Assembly (NCBI RefSeq): GCF_035984655.1
Contig: NZ_JAXCHT010000016.1
Location: 1-64,000 of the forward strand
DNA from: Actimicrobium sp035984655
GTDB taxonomy: Bacteria > Pseudomonadota > Gammaproteobacteria > Burkholderiales > Burkholderiaceae_D
Reading direction: 5' to 3'
DNA: 64,000 bases
Below are positions 51,315-61,040 of the stretch, piece by piece. Both the position numbers and the translations under genes were made by a program. Within the stretch, counting starts at the first letter, position 1. The number at the start of each line of letters is the position of its first letter. A model generated the notes under the pieces. It saw nothing but the letters and a program-made list of their open reading frames with translations. It was not told the origin of the DNA and ran no database searches.

Positions 51315-53966
51315 TTGCAGATCCAGGCGTAGCGCAATCAGCGCCTCGCCCGGCACTGGCGTGGCGCTGAAGCCCAACGTTTGCGCCAGTCGCAACAGAC
51401 CCTGATTGCCCGACATGGTCTCGCCGACCATGTAACGGGTACCGCGGTTGCGGCAGTAGGCAATCAATTGTTCCATCAATAATCGCCCCAGGCCGAGTCC
51501 CTTGATGTCGCTGCGTACGATGACGGCAAATTCGGCCTCCAGATTATCCGGATCGGCCACCGCGCGCGCCACTCCCAAGGTTTCCGGTTGGCCGCTGGCG
51601 TCCGGCCGGGTGGCGATGAACGCCATTTCGCGGTCGTAATCGATCTGGGTCAGGCGCGCCACTTGCGGACCCTGCAATTCACGCAAGCTGGAAAACGCGC
51701 GGTTGCGCACGTCCGCCGAACTTAAGTGGTTGAAGAACACCAGATGCGCCGCGCCATCTTCGGGCTTGATCGGACGAATGCACAAGGCCTCGCCATGCCA
51801 GTCAATGGTCTGTTCCAGCGCCTGAGGATAGGCACGAATCGCCAGCCTGGCGTGACCGCTGGCGGGCGCCGCCGGGGCCACCCGCATGCGCGCATCCAGT
51901 GCGATGACGCCATCGGCGTCGGCCAGCAGCGGGTTGATGTCGAGTTCCTGCAGCTCCGGCAATTCCTCGGTCATTTGCGAAATCTGGATCAGCGTGCGCA
52001 GGATGGCGTCCAGATTGGCGGCCGGGCGATCCCGATAGCCAGCCAGCAAACGCGACACCCGGGTGCGCGCCACCATGTCGCCGGCCAGCACCGAATTCAG
52101 TGGTGGCAACCCGACGGCGTGGTCGTCCAGCAGTTCGACCGCAACGCCGCCCTGGCCAAACAGGATTGCCGGACCAAACACCGGATCGGTAGTGACTCCC
52201 ATGATCAGTTCATGCGACAGCGGACGACGTGCCATTGCCTGCACGGTAAAGCCCTGCAGATCAGCGTGCGGCAGCAGCGCACCCAGGCGCTGCTGCATCG
52301 CTGTGGCAGCATCGCGCACCGCCGCGGCCGAGGTCAGGTCGAGCACCACGCCGCCGACATCCGACTTGTGCGAGATCTGCGGCGAGAGAATCTTGAGGGC
52401 CACCGGAAAGCCGATCTCCTGTGCGCTGGCAACGGCGCCATCGACATCTGCCGCAGAGCGGGTCGCGACCACAGGTACACCGTAGGCAGCCAGCACGGTG
52501 CGGGTTTCCGTCTCCGACAGCAGGGTACGTCCGTCCGCCAGCGCGGCATGCAGGATGCTGCGCGCACGCAGGCGATCCGGCGTGAAGGGATCGGACACGG
52601 CAGCCGGTACCTCCATGAGCAATTGCTGGTTTTGCCGGTAGTCGACCAGTTGCATGAATCCACGCACGGCTTCTTCGGGCGTTCGGTACGTCGCGATGCC
52701 GGCATCGGAAAATATCTTGCGCGCTTCGGCAACGGTCGCGCCGCCCAGCCAGCAGGCCAGCACAGGGCGTTCCGATTTCAGCAGCACCGGTGCCAGCGCG
52801 CGCGCAATCTCCGTGCTTGACACCAGCGCGGTGGGGGCGTGAATGAACAGGATCGCATCCGACTGCGGCTCCTTTTGCAGGATGTCGAGCGTGGCACAGT
52901 AGCGTTCGACCGGGGCGTCGCCGCCGATGTCGACCGGGTTCGCATGCGACCAGCCGGCCGGCATCACCGCATCCAGTTGCGCCAGCGTAGCGGGCGCCAG
53001 CGTGGCGAGGCTGCCGTGCAGGTCAATCAACGCATCGGTGGCCATCACCCCGGGGCCGCCGCCATTGGTCAGGATAGTCAGGTGCCGTCCATGCATCGGC
53101 CGCGCATGGGCCAGCGTCTCGACTGCGCCGAACAGCGCCTCGGTGGAAAACACCCGCAACATCCCGGCACGCCGGATGGCGGCGTCGACCACATCGTCGG
53201 CGCCCGCCAGCGCGCCGGTGTGCGATGCGGCCGCCTGCGCGCCCTCCGCCATGCGGCCGGCCTTGATGATCACCACCGGTTTGCCGCGCGCGGCGCTGCG
53301 CGCAGCCGACATGAATTTGCGGGCGTCGCGCACATCTTCGATGTACAGCAGGATGGCGTGGGTGTCGCCATCGCGGGCCAGGAAATCGAGCAGATCGCCA
53401 ATGTCGATGTCGGCGCTGTCGCCTAGCGCAATGAATTTGGAAAAGCCGATGCCGCGGGTGTTGGCCCAGTCCAGCACGCCCGTCATCAGTGCGCCGGATT
53501 GCGATACGAAGGCCAGCTTTCCCGGCAGCGCGGCCGCGTGCGCAAAACTGGCATTGAGACCGATGCCGGGCACCAGCAAACCAACCGAATTCGGACCCAG
53601 GATGCGCAACAGATGCGGTTTGGCCGCGCGCAGCATCTCCATGCGCAGTCGACCCATGCCGGTGGTCATCACGATGACCGCCTTGCAACCGCGCTCACCC
53701 AGTTCGGCAATCAACGCGGCAACCGTGTCGGGTGGCGTGCAGATGATCGCCAGATCGGGCACCTGCGGCAGCCGCGCCACGCTATGCCAGACCGGCAGGC
53801 CCTCCAGCACGTCATACTTCGGATTGACCGGCAGGATCACGCCGCCGAAACCGGCTGTCACCAGATTGTGCAACACGGTCGCGCCGACACTGTGCGGGCG
53901 CAGCGACGCGCCAATCACCGCGACCGAGTTCGGATTGAACAGTTGCTGGAGGTTGCGGATGCTCAT
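51306..53966 (-). CDS. protein lysine acyltransferase Pat (ADP-forming acyl-CoA synthetase plus GNAT)
   Basis: An 886-residue fusion. Residues about 8-460 form the CoA-binding/ligase-type domain of NDP-forming acyl-CoA synthetases (VAVIGASLRPHSVGATVLHNL). Residues about 470-700 form the ATP-grasp domain (FPVALKILSPQISHKSDVGGVVLDL). Residues about 730-886 form a GNAT acetyltransferase (EFAVIVRSDIKGLGLGRLLMEQLIAYCRNRG). This is the layout of Pat/YfiQ enzymes that acetylate lysines of acetyl-CoA synthetase and other proteins using acetyl-CoA. It lies near pta-ackA. Its stop overlaps the small secreted-protein gene. Confidence 0.9.
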   Translation of the reverse strand: MSIRNLQQLFNPNSVAVIGASLRPHSVGATVLHNLVTAGFGGVILPVNPKYDVLEGLPVWHSVARLPQVPDLAIICTPPDTVAALIAELGERGCKAVIVMTTGMGRLRMEMLRAAKPHLLRILGPNSVGLLVPGIGLNASFAHAAALPGKLAFVSQSGALMTGVLDWANTRGIGFSKFIALGDSADIDIGDLLDFLARDGDTHAILLYIEDVRDARKFMSAARSAARGKPVVIIKAGRMAEGAQAAASHTGALAGADDVVDAAIRRAGMLRVFSTEALFGAVETLAHARPMHGRHLTILTNGGGPGVMATDALIDLHGSLATLAPATLAQLDAVMPAGWSHANPVDIGGDAPVERYCATLDILQKEPQSDAILFIHAPTALVSSTEIARALAPVLLKSERPVLACWLGGATVAEARKIFSDAGIATYRTPEEAVRGFMQLVDYRQNQQLLMEVPAAVSDPFTPDRLRARSILHAALADGRTLLSETETRTVLAAYGVPVVATRSAADVDGAVASAQEIGFPVALKILSPQISHKSDVGGVVLDLTSAAAVRDAATAMQQRLGALLPHADLQGFTVQAMARRPLSHELIMGVTTDPVFGPAILFGQGGVAVELLDDHAVGLPPLNSVLAGDMVARTRVSRLLAGYRDRPAANLDAILRTLIQISQMTEELPELQELDINPLLADADGVIALDARMRVAPAAPASGHARLAIRAYPQALEQTIDWHGEALCIRPIKPEDGAAHLVFFNHLSSADVRNRAFSSLRELQGPQVARLTQIDYDREMAFIATRPDASGQPETLGVARAVADPDNLEAEFAVIVRSDIKGLGLGRLLMEQLIAYCRNRGTRYMVGETMSGNQGLLRLAQTLGFSATPVPGEALIALRLDLQSA

Positions 53967-54070
53967 CTTCGGCTTTCGGCTGACATGATCCAGCGATGAT
54001 TACATACCTGCCGCGCCAAATCCTTATTACACTGCGCCCCTATCCCGTTTTTTACTGTTGGAAGTCCGTC

Positions 54071-54694
54071 ATGCTCATCATCACCATCAAACAAGGCAAG
54101 GAAAAAAGCCTGCTGGAACGCGATCCGTGGATCTACGCCTCGGCGGTCGAACGCGTCGATGGCAAACCGCAAGAAAAAATGACCGCCGGAATTACTGCGC
54201 TGGTGCATTCATCGTCGGGCCAATTCCTGGCGCGCGCGGCCTACAACTCGAAATCGCAAATTCGCGCGCGGGTCTGGAGTTTCGATCCGGCCGAAGCGGT
54301 CGATCATGCGCTGATCAAGCGCCGCGTCAAGGCGGCGGTCGCCAAGCGCATCGGCAAGAAAGGCCAGCCGATTCATCTGGTGCTGGGCGACGAAGACGGC
54401 TTGTCCGGGCTGGTGGTGGATTGGTACAGCGGCATCAACGGCTATCTGGTGTGCGAGTTCCAGTCGGCCGGCGTGGATGCGTGGAAAGTGCCGATCGTGC
54501 AGGCGCTGATGGCCGAGACGGGCTGCGGTAACGTGTTCGAGCGTGCCGATGCGCTGCTGCGCAAGGGCGAGGGATTGCTGGTGAAATCCGGTGTACTGGC
54601 CGGCGAGGCGCCGCCCGACGCCATCGCAGTGACTGAAAAAGGCGTCAGCACCATGGTCAACATCAAGACCGGGCGCAAGGCCAAGTCGGTCTAG
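54071..54694 (+). CDS. RlmI-like N-terminal fragment lacking the methyltransferase domain
   Basis: A 207-residue protein from ATG 54071. It matches the N-terminal PUA and linker parts of RlmI-type 23S rRNA cytosine methyltransferases: IKQGKEKSLLERDPWIYASA, RARVWSFDP, GDEDGLSGLVVDWY. It then stops after EKGVSTMVNIKTGRKAKSV. Full RlmI is about 395 residues and continues from G-x-K-T-G into the SAM-binding domain, which is absent here and not found in the following DNA. Either a truncated pseudogene or a stand-alone PUA protein that binds RNA. Confidence 0.7.
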   Translation: MLIITIKQGKEKSLLERDPWIYASAVERVDGKPQEKMTAGITALVHSSSGQFLARAAYNSKSQIRARVWSFDPAEAVDHALIKRRVKAAVAKRIGKKGQPIHLVLGDEDGLSGLVVDWYSGINGYLVCEFQSAGVDAWKVPIVQALMAETGCGNVFERADALLRKGEGLLVKSGVLAGEAPPDAIAVTEKGVSTMVNIKTGRKAKSV

Positions 54695-54700
54695 CGACGG

Positions 54701-55063
54701 TTATTTGGCAGAAGCGTCGATATCGGCCAGCGATTCGCGGCCACGCTGGGTGATCTCGAAGCTGCCGTCGTCATTCCGCGTGATGTGGCCTTTCTTGCCA
54801 AGAAATAGTGACACGTCGGCCGCCAGCGCGGTCAGCGGATCGGTCGACACCGCGCGCAGTCCCTCGATGCATTGCCGCAGGAACAGGGTCTGCTGGCCCT
54901 TTTCGGTCAGCATCAGGTGGCCGTCCTTGGCGTGACTGATGAATTTCAGTCCGTTGAGTTTTTTGGAATTGCGGGCAATGCAGGCACTGGGCCGTTCGCC
55001 GCGGGACGCTTTGCCGATCTGGTTGAGTGCTTCGTATTCGTCGGTGGTCAAACGGTCGTCCAT
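54701..55063 (-). CDS. hypothetical protein
   Basis: A 120-residue soluble protein from ATG 55063 with AGGAC upstream. It seems to have two short winged-helix-like halves (TTDEYEALNQIGKASRGERPSA, LNGLKFISHAKDGHLMLTEKGQQTL; ITRNDDGSFEITQRGRESLADID), suggesting a small regulator or nucleic-acid-binding protein. I do not recognise the family. It converges with the RlmI-like fragment 6 bases away. Confidence 0.6.
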   Translation of the reverse strand: MDDRLTTDEYEALNQIGKASRGERPSACIARNSKKLNGLKFISHAKDGHLMLTEKGQQTLFLRQCIEGLRAVSTDPLTALAADVSLFLGKKGHITRNDDGSFEITQRGRESLADIDASAK

Positions 55064-55307
55064 GATGTGTCCTGTGAAGAGTGCGGGTGGGTCTGGTGCG
55101 CATGGTACGCGCCGGGCCGGGTAGCGGCAAGCCACGGCTGGTTGAATTATCCCGGCTGGCATGTAATGCTGTGGTGCACAATGTGCGTTCACGTACCGAC
55201 GTCGTGACGCATATCATTCATACCTGCAATGGCACGGTCGGGCATGCGCGGCGGCATTCGCCGTATCGCATCGCGCGCCTGTCGTGCATCTCCAGGAGCA
55301 TCGGCCC

Positions 55308-56249
55308 ATGCCTAAAATCACCGAATCACTGCGCGAATTGATCGCTGCAGGATCGTCCCTTCAACCGATAAACGTCGCTGTGTGCCATCCCTGCAGCGAG
55401 ATCGCGCTGCGCGGCGCGATCGAGGCGGCCGAAGCGCGGCTGATCACACCGATGCTGGTCGGTCCGCTCGACCGGATCCGCTCGATCGCCGGTCTGGCCG
55501 GTCTCGATCTGCGCGGCTGCGAGCTGATCGACACGCCGCACAGCCATGCCTCGGCCGAACGGGCGGTCGCCCTGTGCCGCTCCGGGCAGTGCGAGGCACT
55601 GATGAAGGGCAGCCTGCATACCGATGAAATGATGCACGAAGTCATGCGCACGGACACCGGCCTGCGCACTGCCCGACGCATCAGCCATGTCTATCTGATG
55701 GAAGTGACGAGCTATCCGAAGATGCTGATGATCACCGACGCGGCAATCAATATCTATCCGACCCTGGACGACAAGCAGCATATCGTCCAGAACGCCATCG
55801 ATCTGGCGCTGGCGCTGGGCATTACCCTGCCCAAAGTGGCGATCCTGTCGGCGGTCGAAACGGTCGATGCCAAGATTCTGTCGACCATCGATGCTGCGGC
55901 CCTGTGCAAGATGGCCGACCGTGGCCAGATCACGGGTGCAATTCTGGACGGCCCGCTGGCCTTCGATACCGCAATCAATCTGCAAGCAGCCCAGGTCAAG
56001 GGGTTGATTTCGGCGGTCGCCGGCAGCGCCGATATCCTGGTGGTGCCGGATCTGGAATCGGGCAACATGCTGGCCAAGCAGCTGGAGTATCTGGCCAACG
56101 CCAAGGCTGCCGGCATCGTGCTCGGCGCGCGCGTGCCGATCATTCTTACCAGCCGTTCCGACAGCACCGAGACGCGGCTGGCATCGTGCGCCGTGGCGGT
56201 GCGGCTGGCGCACCTGAACCAGATTGCCAAGGAGACGGTGCATGCTTGA
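55308..56249 (+). CDS. phosphate acetyltransferase (PTA/PTB type)
   Basis: A 313-residue single-domain PTA_PTB enzyme from ATG 55308 with AGGAG upstream. Family segments include VAVCHPCSEIALRGAIEAAEA, CEALMKGSLHTDEMMHEVMR, RRISHVYLMEVTSYPKMLMITDAAINIYP, and GNMLAKQLEYLANAKAAGIVLGARVPIILTSRSD. It interconverts acetyl-CoA and acetyl phosphate. Related proteins carry an N-terminal MaoC domain; this one does not. It overlaps ackA by 8 bases, forming a Pta-AckA unit. Confidence 0.9.
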   Translation: MPKITESLRELIAAGSSLQPINVAVCHPCSEIALRGAIEAAEARLITPMLVGPLDRIRSIAGLAGLDLRGCELIDTPHSHASAERAVALCRSGQCEALMKGSLHTDEMMHEVMRTDTGLRTARRISHVYLMEVTSYPKMLMITDAAINIYPTLDDKQHIVQNAIDLALALGITLPKVAILSAVETVDAKILSTIDAAALCKMADRGQITGAILDGPLAFDTAINLQAAQVKGLISAVAGSADILVVPDLESGNMLAKQLEYLANAKAAGIVLGARVPIILTSRSDSTETRLASCAVAVRLAHLNQIAKETVHA

Positions 56250-57447
56250 TCGCAGCGCGCAGCCGGCCATGCAGCGCGACTGCCTGCTGGTGATCAATGC
56301 CGGCTCGTCCAGCATCAAATTCTCGCTGCTGTGCGGCGATACGGCCGAGTCGCTGGAGACCATTGCCTGCGGCGCCATCGAGGCCATTGGCAGCGCCCCC
56401 CATTTTCTTGTCGGCGACCAGGCCGGGGCACGCTTGGCCGAACGCCGCTGGGATGAACAGGCGTCGCATGATGCCTTGCTCGGCCACCTGATCGACTGGA
56501 TCGAAGCGCATGCCGGGCCGAACCGGTTGATTGCGGCCGGTCATCGGGTGGCGCACGGTGGCCTCGATTGCGTCGACCCGCAGCGCATCACTCCGGAAGT
56601 CATGGCGCAGTTACGGGCGCTGGAACCGTTGGCGCCGATGCACCAGGCGCACAACCTGGCGCCTATCGACGCGCTGGCGCGGCTGCATCCCGGCCTGCTG
56701 CAGGTGGCCTGTTTCGATACCGCCTTTCATGCCACCAACCCGGCCATTACGCGCATGTATGGCCTGCCGCAGGCACTCACCGACGCCGGCGTGCGGCGCT
56801 TCGGCTTCCACGGCCTGTCCTACGAATACATTGCCGGCGAGCTGCCAAAGCACGCGGCGCAACCGCCGCAGGCGCGCACCATTGTCGCCCACCTCGGCAG
56901 CGGCGCCAGCATGTGCGCGATGGTCGATGGGAAGAGTGTTGCCAGCACGATGGGCTTCAGCGCCCTCGACGGACTGCTGATGGGCACGCGTTGTGGCGCA
57001 CTCGATCCAGGCGTGGTGCTGTATCTGCTGCAGGAGAAGGGCATGAGCGTCGGCCAGGTTGAGAACATGCTGTACCACGACAGTGGCTTGCTGGGCGTGT
57101 CCGGCATCAGCAACGATGTGCGTACGCTGCTGGCCAGCGATAGTGCCGCCGCGCGCACTGCACTGGATCTGTTCGTCTATCGCGCCGCGCGTGAACTCGG
57201 CTCGCTGGCAGCCGCCGCTGGTGGCATCGACACGCTGGTGTTCACTGCCGGCATCGGCGAAAACGCGGCGCCAATCCGCGCCCGCATCTGCGAACAATCG
57301 GCGTGGCTTGGCATCGACCTGGACCGCGACGCCAATCTTGCCGGCCAACCCTGCATCAGCACGCCGGCCAGCCGGGTCGCGGTCTGGGTGATCCCGACCG
57401 ATGAAGCGCTGATGGTAGCGCGCCATACGTTTGCACTGCGACCATGA
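56242..57447 (+). CDS. ackA: acetate kinase AckA
   Basis: A 401-residue sugar-kinase-fold enzyme from ATG 56242. Motifs: VINAGSSSIKFSLL, AGHRVAHGG, CFDTAFHATNP, RFGFHGLSYEYI, VAHLGSGASMCAMVDGKSV, TRCGALDPGV and the C-terminal VFTAGIGENAAPIRARIC. It makes ATP and acetate from acetyl phosphate (or the reverse). It is coupled to the upstream pta. Confidence 0.96.
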   Translation: MLDRSAQPAMQRDCLLVINAGSSSIKFSLLCGDTAESLETIACGAIEAIGSAPHFLVGDQAGARLAERRWDEQASHDALLGHLIDWIEAHAGPNRLIAAGHRVAHGGLDCVDPQRITPEVMAQLRALEPLAPMHQAHNLAPIDALARLHPGLLQVACFDTAFHATNPAITRMYGLPQALTDAGVRRFGFHGLSYEYIAGELPKHAAQPPQARTIVAHLGSGASMCAMVDGKSVASTMGFSALDGLLMGTRCGALDPGVVLYLLQEKGMSVGQVENMLYHDSGLLGVSGISNDVRTLLASDSAAARTALDLFVYRAARELGSLAAAAGGIDTLVFTAGIGENAAPIRARICEQSAWLGIDLDRDANLAGQPCISTPASRVAVWVIPTDEALMVARHTFALRP

Positions 57448-57484
57448 GCACTTTTCGTCTTCCATCCTTGATCGGAACCGCCGC

Positions 57485-58645
57485 ATGAAATTGACTTCAG
57501 AGACAACCCATCGCCCGCAGCATGAACACAGCGTCCCCTGGTTCTGGCCAATGGCGGCAGCCATCGAACTGGGCAATGCGGGTTTGAAAATGTATCAGGA
57601 CAATCTGCGATACGTCGAGCAGGTCGCCCAGCTCAGTGCGCCGCCAGCCTCCGAATGGACCACCGCCAACCGGATCGCGCTCGACCTCGACACCATGCTG
57701 CTGCGCGATTTTTCGACTGCCGCGCGGCACACCCATTTGCCGGTGCTGATCGATGCCCCGTACGCCGGGCACAGCGCGACCATTGCCGATTTCGGTGACG
57801 GTCAAAGTCTGGTCGCCGCACTGCAAAAAAATGGCCTTGAGCACGTTTTTGTGACCGACTGGAAGAACGCCACCAGTGCGATGAAGGATTTCAATATTGA
57901 CACCTACCTGACCGATCTCCGCACCGTGATCGACAATCTGGGAGGCAAGGTGCATCTGGTTGGACTGTGCCAGGGCGGCTGGATGAGCAGCATGTTCGCG
58001 GCGCGTTTTCCGGACAAGGTTGCTACGCTGGTGCTGGCCGGCGCTCCGATCGATACCGACGCGGGCGACGGTCCGATCAAGAAGTTGGCGCACAGCCTGC
58101 CGCTGAGCGTCTACCAGGACATGGTCGCCGCCGGGGCCGGCCGCATGCGCGGCGCGGCCATGCTGGCCGGCTGGAAAAGCATGAATCCGGAAGAGCAGTA
58201 TATGGGCAAGTATCTGGAGCTGTACCGGCATATCGACGACCGCAATTACATCGAGCGCACCGACAAGTTCGCGCAATGGTACGAAAATCCGCTGGATCTG
58301 CCGGGCGCCTATTACCTGCAGGCGATCCAACTGATCTTCAAGGAAAACCAGCTGGCCAAGGGCATCTTCGTTGGACTTGGCAAGCAGCTGTCGCTGAGAG
58401 ATATCGTTTGCCCGGTCTATCTGCTGGCCGGTGAAGACGATGACATCACCACCCGCGAACAGGTCTTCGATGCAGAAAAATATCTTGGCACGCCAAGCGA
58501 AAACATCGTGAAGACACTTGCGGCAGGTGGCCATATCGGTTTGTTCATGGGAGCCAAAACGCTCAAGGAATGCTGGCCCGGGATCGCACGCTGGATTCTC
58601 GCGGACGGACTCACCGCAGCGCACGACACACAGAAAAGGGCTTGA
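57485..58645 (+). CDS. PhaC-like alpha/beta hydrolase
   Basis: A 386-residue alpha/beta-hydrolase with a PHA-synthase-type nucleophile elbow GLCQGG (Cys 162 in place of Ser), acidic cluster GEDDDIT (D318-320) and His 350 (AGGHIGLF). The body (KVHLVGLCQGGWMSSMFAAR, YLELYRHIDDRNYIERTDKFAQWYENPLDLPG) is like the core of class I/III polyhydroxyalkanoate synthases. It is shorter than class I PhaC (about 570-590), lacking their long N-terminal domain. It probably handles hydroxyacyl-CoA or related polyesters, but the activity is not proven. Linked to pta-ackA and the downstream ATPase. Confidence 0.75.
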   Translation: MKLTSETTHRPQHEHSVPWFWPMAAAIELGNAGLKMYQDNLRYVEQVAQLSAPPASEWTTANRIALDLDTMLLRDFSTAARHTHLPVLIDAPYAGHSATIADFGDGQSLVAALQKNGLEHVFVTDWKNATSAMKDFNIDTYLTDLRTVIDNLGGKVHLVGLCQGGWMSSMFAARFPDKVATLVLAGAPIDTDAGDGPIKKLAHSLPLSVYQDMVAAGAGRMRGAAMLAGWKSMNPEEQYMGKYLELYRHIDDRNYIERTDKFAQWYENPLDLPGAYYLQAIQLIFKENQLAKGIFVGLGKQLSLRDIVCPVYLLAGEDDDITTREQVFDAEKYLGTPSENIVKTLAAGGHIGLFMGAKTLKECWPGIARWILADGLTAAHDTQKRA

Positions 58646-58646
58646 G

Positions 58647-60965
58647 ATGGAAACCGCAGCGTCAACCGGCGTGATCGACAAACCCCACACCGATCCGGTT
58701 TGCGGCATGAAGGCTGCCACCGATCCGGCCAAGGCCGTCGAGCACGGCGGCACCACATACTATTTTTGCGGGCAACGCTGCGTGACGAAATTTCGCGCCG
58801 ATCCGGACCTCTACCTCAAGCCGAAACCGGCTGCTGTCGATCCGGGCCAGAAGAATCTGCCGTACACCTGCCCGATGCATCCGGAAGTTGTCCAGAACGG
58901 ACCCGGCAGCTGTCCGCTTTGCGGCATGGCGCTGGAACCGGTCGATGCAACCGCGGCCGAAGACACCGGCGAGCTCGATGCGATGAGCCTGCGTTTCTGG
59001 ATCTGTCTGGCGTTGAGCCTGCCGTTGCTGCTCATCACGATGGGCGACATGATTCCCGGTGTCGATCTGCAGCATTGGCTGGGCATGGCGAGCTTCAACT
59101 GGCTGCAGGCCATCCTCGCCACGCCGGTGGTGCTGTGGGGCGGCTGGCCATTCTTCGTGCGTGGCTGGGCTTCGTTCCGGAGCTGGAATCTGAACATGTT
59201 CAGCCTCATTGCCCTGGGCTCGGGCGCGGCATTTGTGTTCAGCGTGGTGGCGCTGCTGCTGCCGGGCCAATTGCCGGACGCCTTCAAGATGCACGGCATG
59301 AGTCCGCTGTATTTCGAAGCCGCCGCCGTGATTATCACGCTGGTGCTGATGGGGCAGGTGCTGGAACTGCGTGCCCGTTCGCGCACCAACGGCGCGATCA
59401 AGGCCTTGCTGCAACTGGCGCCGGAGACGGCATTGCGCATCGGCGCGGACGGCGCCGAGCAGGAAGTGGCGCTCGACGCCGTGCAGGTCGGCGATCTGCT
59501 GCGCGTCAAGCCGGGCGGCAAGGTGCCGGTCGATGGCGCACTCACGCAGGGTCGTTCCAGCGTCGATGAATCGATGATCACCGGCGAGCCGCTGGCGGTC
59601 GAAAAGCAGGTCGGCGACAAGGTAACCGCCGGCACCGTGAACCAGACCGGCAGCTTCGTGCTGCGTGCCGACCGGATCGGCGCCGATACCCTGCTGGCGC
59701 GCATCGTGCAGATGGTCAATGACGCCGGCCGCTCGCGCGCGCCGATCCAGAAACTGGCCGACAAGGTATCGGGCTGGTTCGTGCCAGCCGTCATGGTCGC
59801 GGCGGTGGCGGCCTTTTCGTTGTGGGCGCTGTTTGGCCCGGCGCCGTCGCTGGCCAATGGATTGGTGGCGGCGGTCTCGGTGTTGATCATTGCCTGCCCC
59901 TGCGCGCTCGGACTGGCCACGCCGATCTCGATCATGGTCGGGGTCGGTCGCGGCGCCACCGAGGGAATCCTGATCAAGGACGCCGAAGCGCTCGAACTGC
60001 TGGAAAAGGTCGATACGCTGCTGGTCGACAAGACCGGGACCCTGACCGAAGGTAAACCGCGGGTGCAGCGCGTGATCGCAGCCGACGGCGCCGACGTGCG
60101 CGGCGTGCTGGGTTTTGCCGCCAGCCTGGAAGCGATGAGCGAACATCCGCTGGCGCAAGCCATCATCGCGCATGCGACCGGGCAGGGCCTGCAGGCCGAA
60201 CCGGTGAGCGGGTTTGATTCGGTCACCGGGCAAGGCGTGCGCGGCACGATTGCCGGGCGCGCGGTCGTGCTGGGCAACCTGCGCATGATGGAAGCGGCGC
60301 AGATCGATGTCACGGCGCTGGCTGTCGATGTGACCGCGTTGCAGGAACTGGCGCAGACGGTGATGTTTGTTGGCGTCGATGGCAAGCTGGCCGGCATCGT
60401 CAGCGTGGCCGACCCGATCAAGTCGACCACCCGCGAGGCGATTTCCCAGCTGCACGAGGCGGGCCTGAAAGTGATCGTGCTCACCGGCGACAATGCGACC
60501 ACGGCGGCGGCGGTGGCGAAGCAACTCGGTCTGGACGATTTCCGGGCCGATGTGACGCCCGAAGACAAACTCAACATCCTCAAGCGCCTGCAGGCCGAGG
60601 GGCACATTGTCGCGATGGCCGGCGACGGCATCAACGATGCACCGGCACTGGCGCAGGCCAATGTCGGCATCGCCATGGGCACCGGCACCGACGTGGCAAT
60701 GCATAGCGCGCGCGTGGTGCTGGTCAAGGGCGATCTGCGCGGCATTGCCAAGGCACGATTGCTGAGTCAGCACACCATGAAGAACATTCGCCAGAACCTG
60801 TTCTTTGCGTTCATCTACAACGTGTTGGGCGTCTCGATTGCGGCCGGAATCCTGTATCCGTGGTTTGGCATTTTGCTCAGTCCGATGATTGCCAGCGCCG
60901 CGATGTCGCTCAGTTCGGTCTCCGTCATTGGCAATGCGCTGCGCTTGCGGCGAGCGGTCCTGTAG
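58647..60965 (+). CDS. copper/silver P1B-type ATPase with YHS and HMBD domains
   Basis: A 772-residue inner-membrane pump. Residues 13-57 form a YHS domain (PVCGM; YYFCGQRCVTKF), and 72-98 the heavy-metal binding domain (YTCPMHPE, GPGSCPLCGM). The P-type ATPase core has TGEP (312-315), the metal-path CPC at 417-419 in a transmembrane helix, the phosphorylation motif DKTGT (461-465) and the SEHPL motif (498-502), followed by GDGINDAPAL. The layout matches copper/silver exporters (CopA/SilP group). It begins 1 base after the PhaC-like gene. Confidence 0.93.
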   Translation: METAASTGVIDKPHTDPVCGMKAATDPAKAVEHGGTTYYFCGQRCVTKFRADPDLYLKPKPAAVDPGQKNLPYTCPMHPEVVQNGPGSCPLCGMALEPVDATAAEDTGELDAMSLRFWICLALSLPLLLITMGDMIPGVDLQHWLGMASFNWLQAILATPVVLWGGWPFFVRGWASFRSWNLNMFSLIALGSGAAFVFSVVALLLPGQLPDAFKMHGMSPLYFEAAAVIITLVLMGQVLELRARSRTNGAIKALLQLAPETALRIGADGAEQEVALDAVQVGDLLRVKPGGKVPVDGALTQGRSSVDESMITGEPLAVEKQVGDKVTAGTVNQTGSFVLRADRIGADTLLARIVQMVNDAGRSRAPIQKLADKVSGWFVPAVMVAAVAAFSLWALFGPAPSLANGLVAAVSVLIIACPCALGLATPISIMVGVGRGATEGILIKDAEALELLEKVDTLLVDKTGTLTEGKPRVQRVIAADGADVRGVLGFAASLEAMSEHPLAQAIIAHATGQGLQAEPVSGFDSVTGQGVRGTIAGRAVVLGNLRMMEAAQIDVTALAVDVTALQELAQTVMFVGVDGKLAGIVSVADPIKSTTREAISQLHEAGLKVIVLTGDNATTAAAVAKQLGLDDFRADVTPEDKLNILKRLQAEGHIVAMAGDGINDAPALAQANVGIAMGTGTDVAMHSARVVLVKGDLRGIAKARLLSQHTMKNIRQNLFFAFIYNVLGVSIAAGILYPWFGILLSPMIASAAMSLSSVSVIGNALRLRRAVL

Positions 60966-61040
60966 GTTCAGTGTTTGATACCGAACAGACCTCAAGCGGT
61001 GCGCCCGACTATTCTGGCGTCTTTTGCCAAGGACACCATC

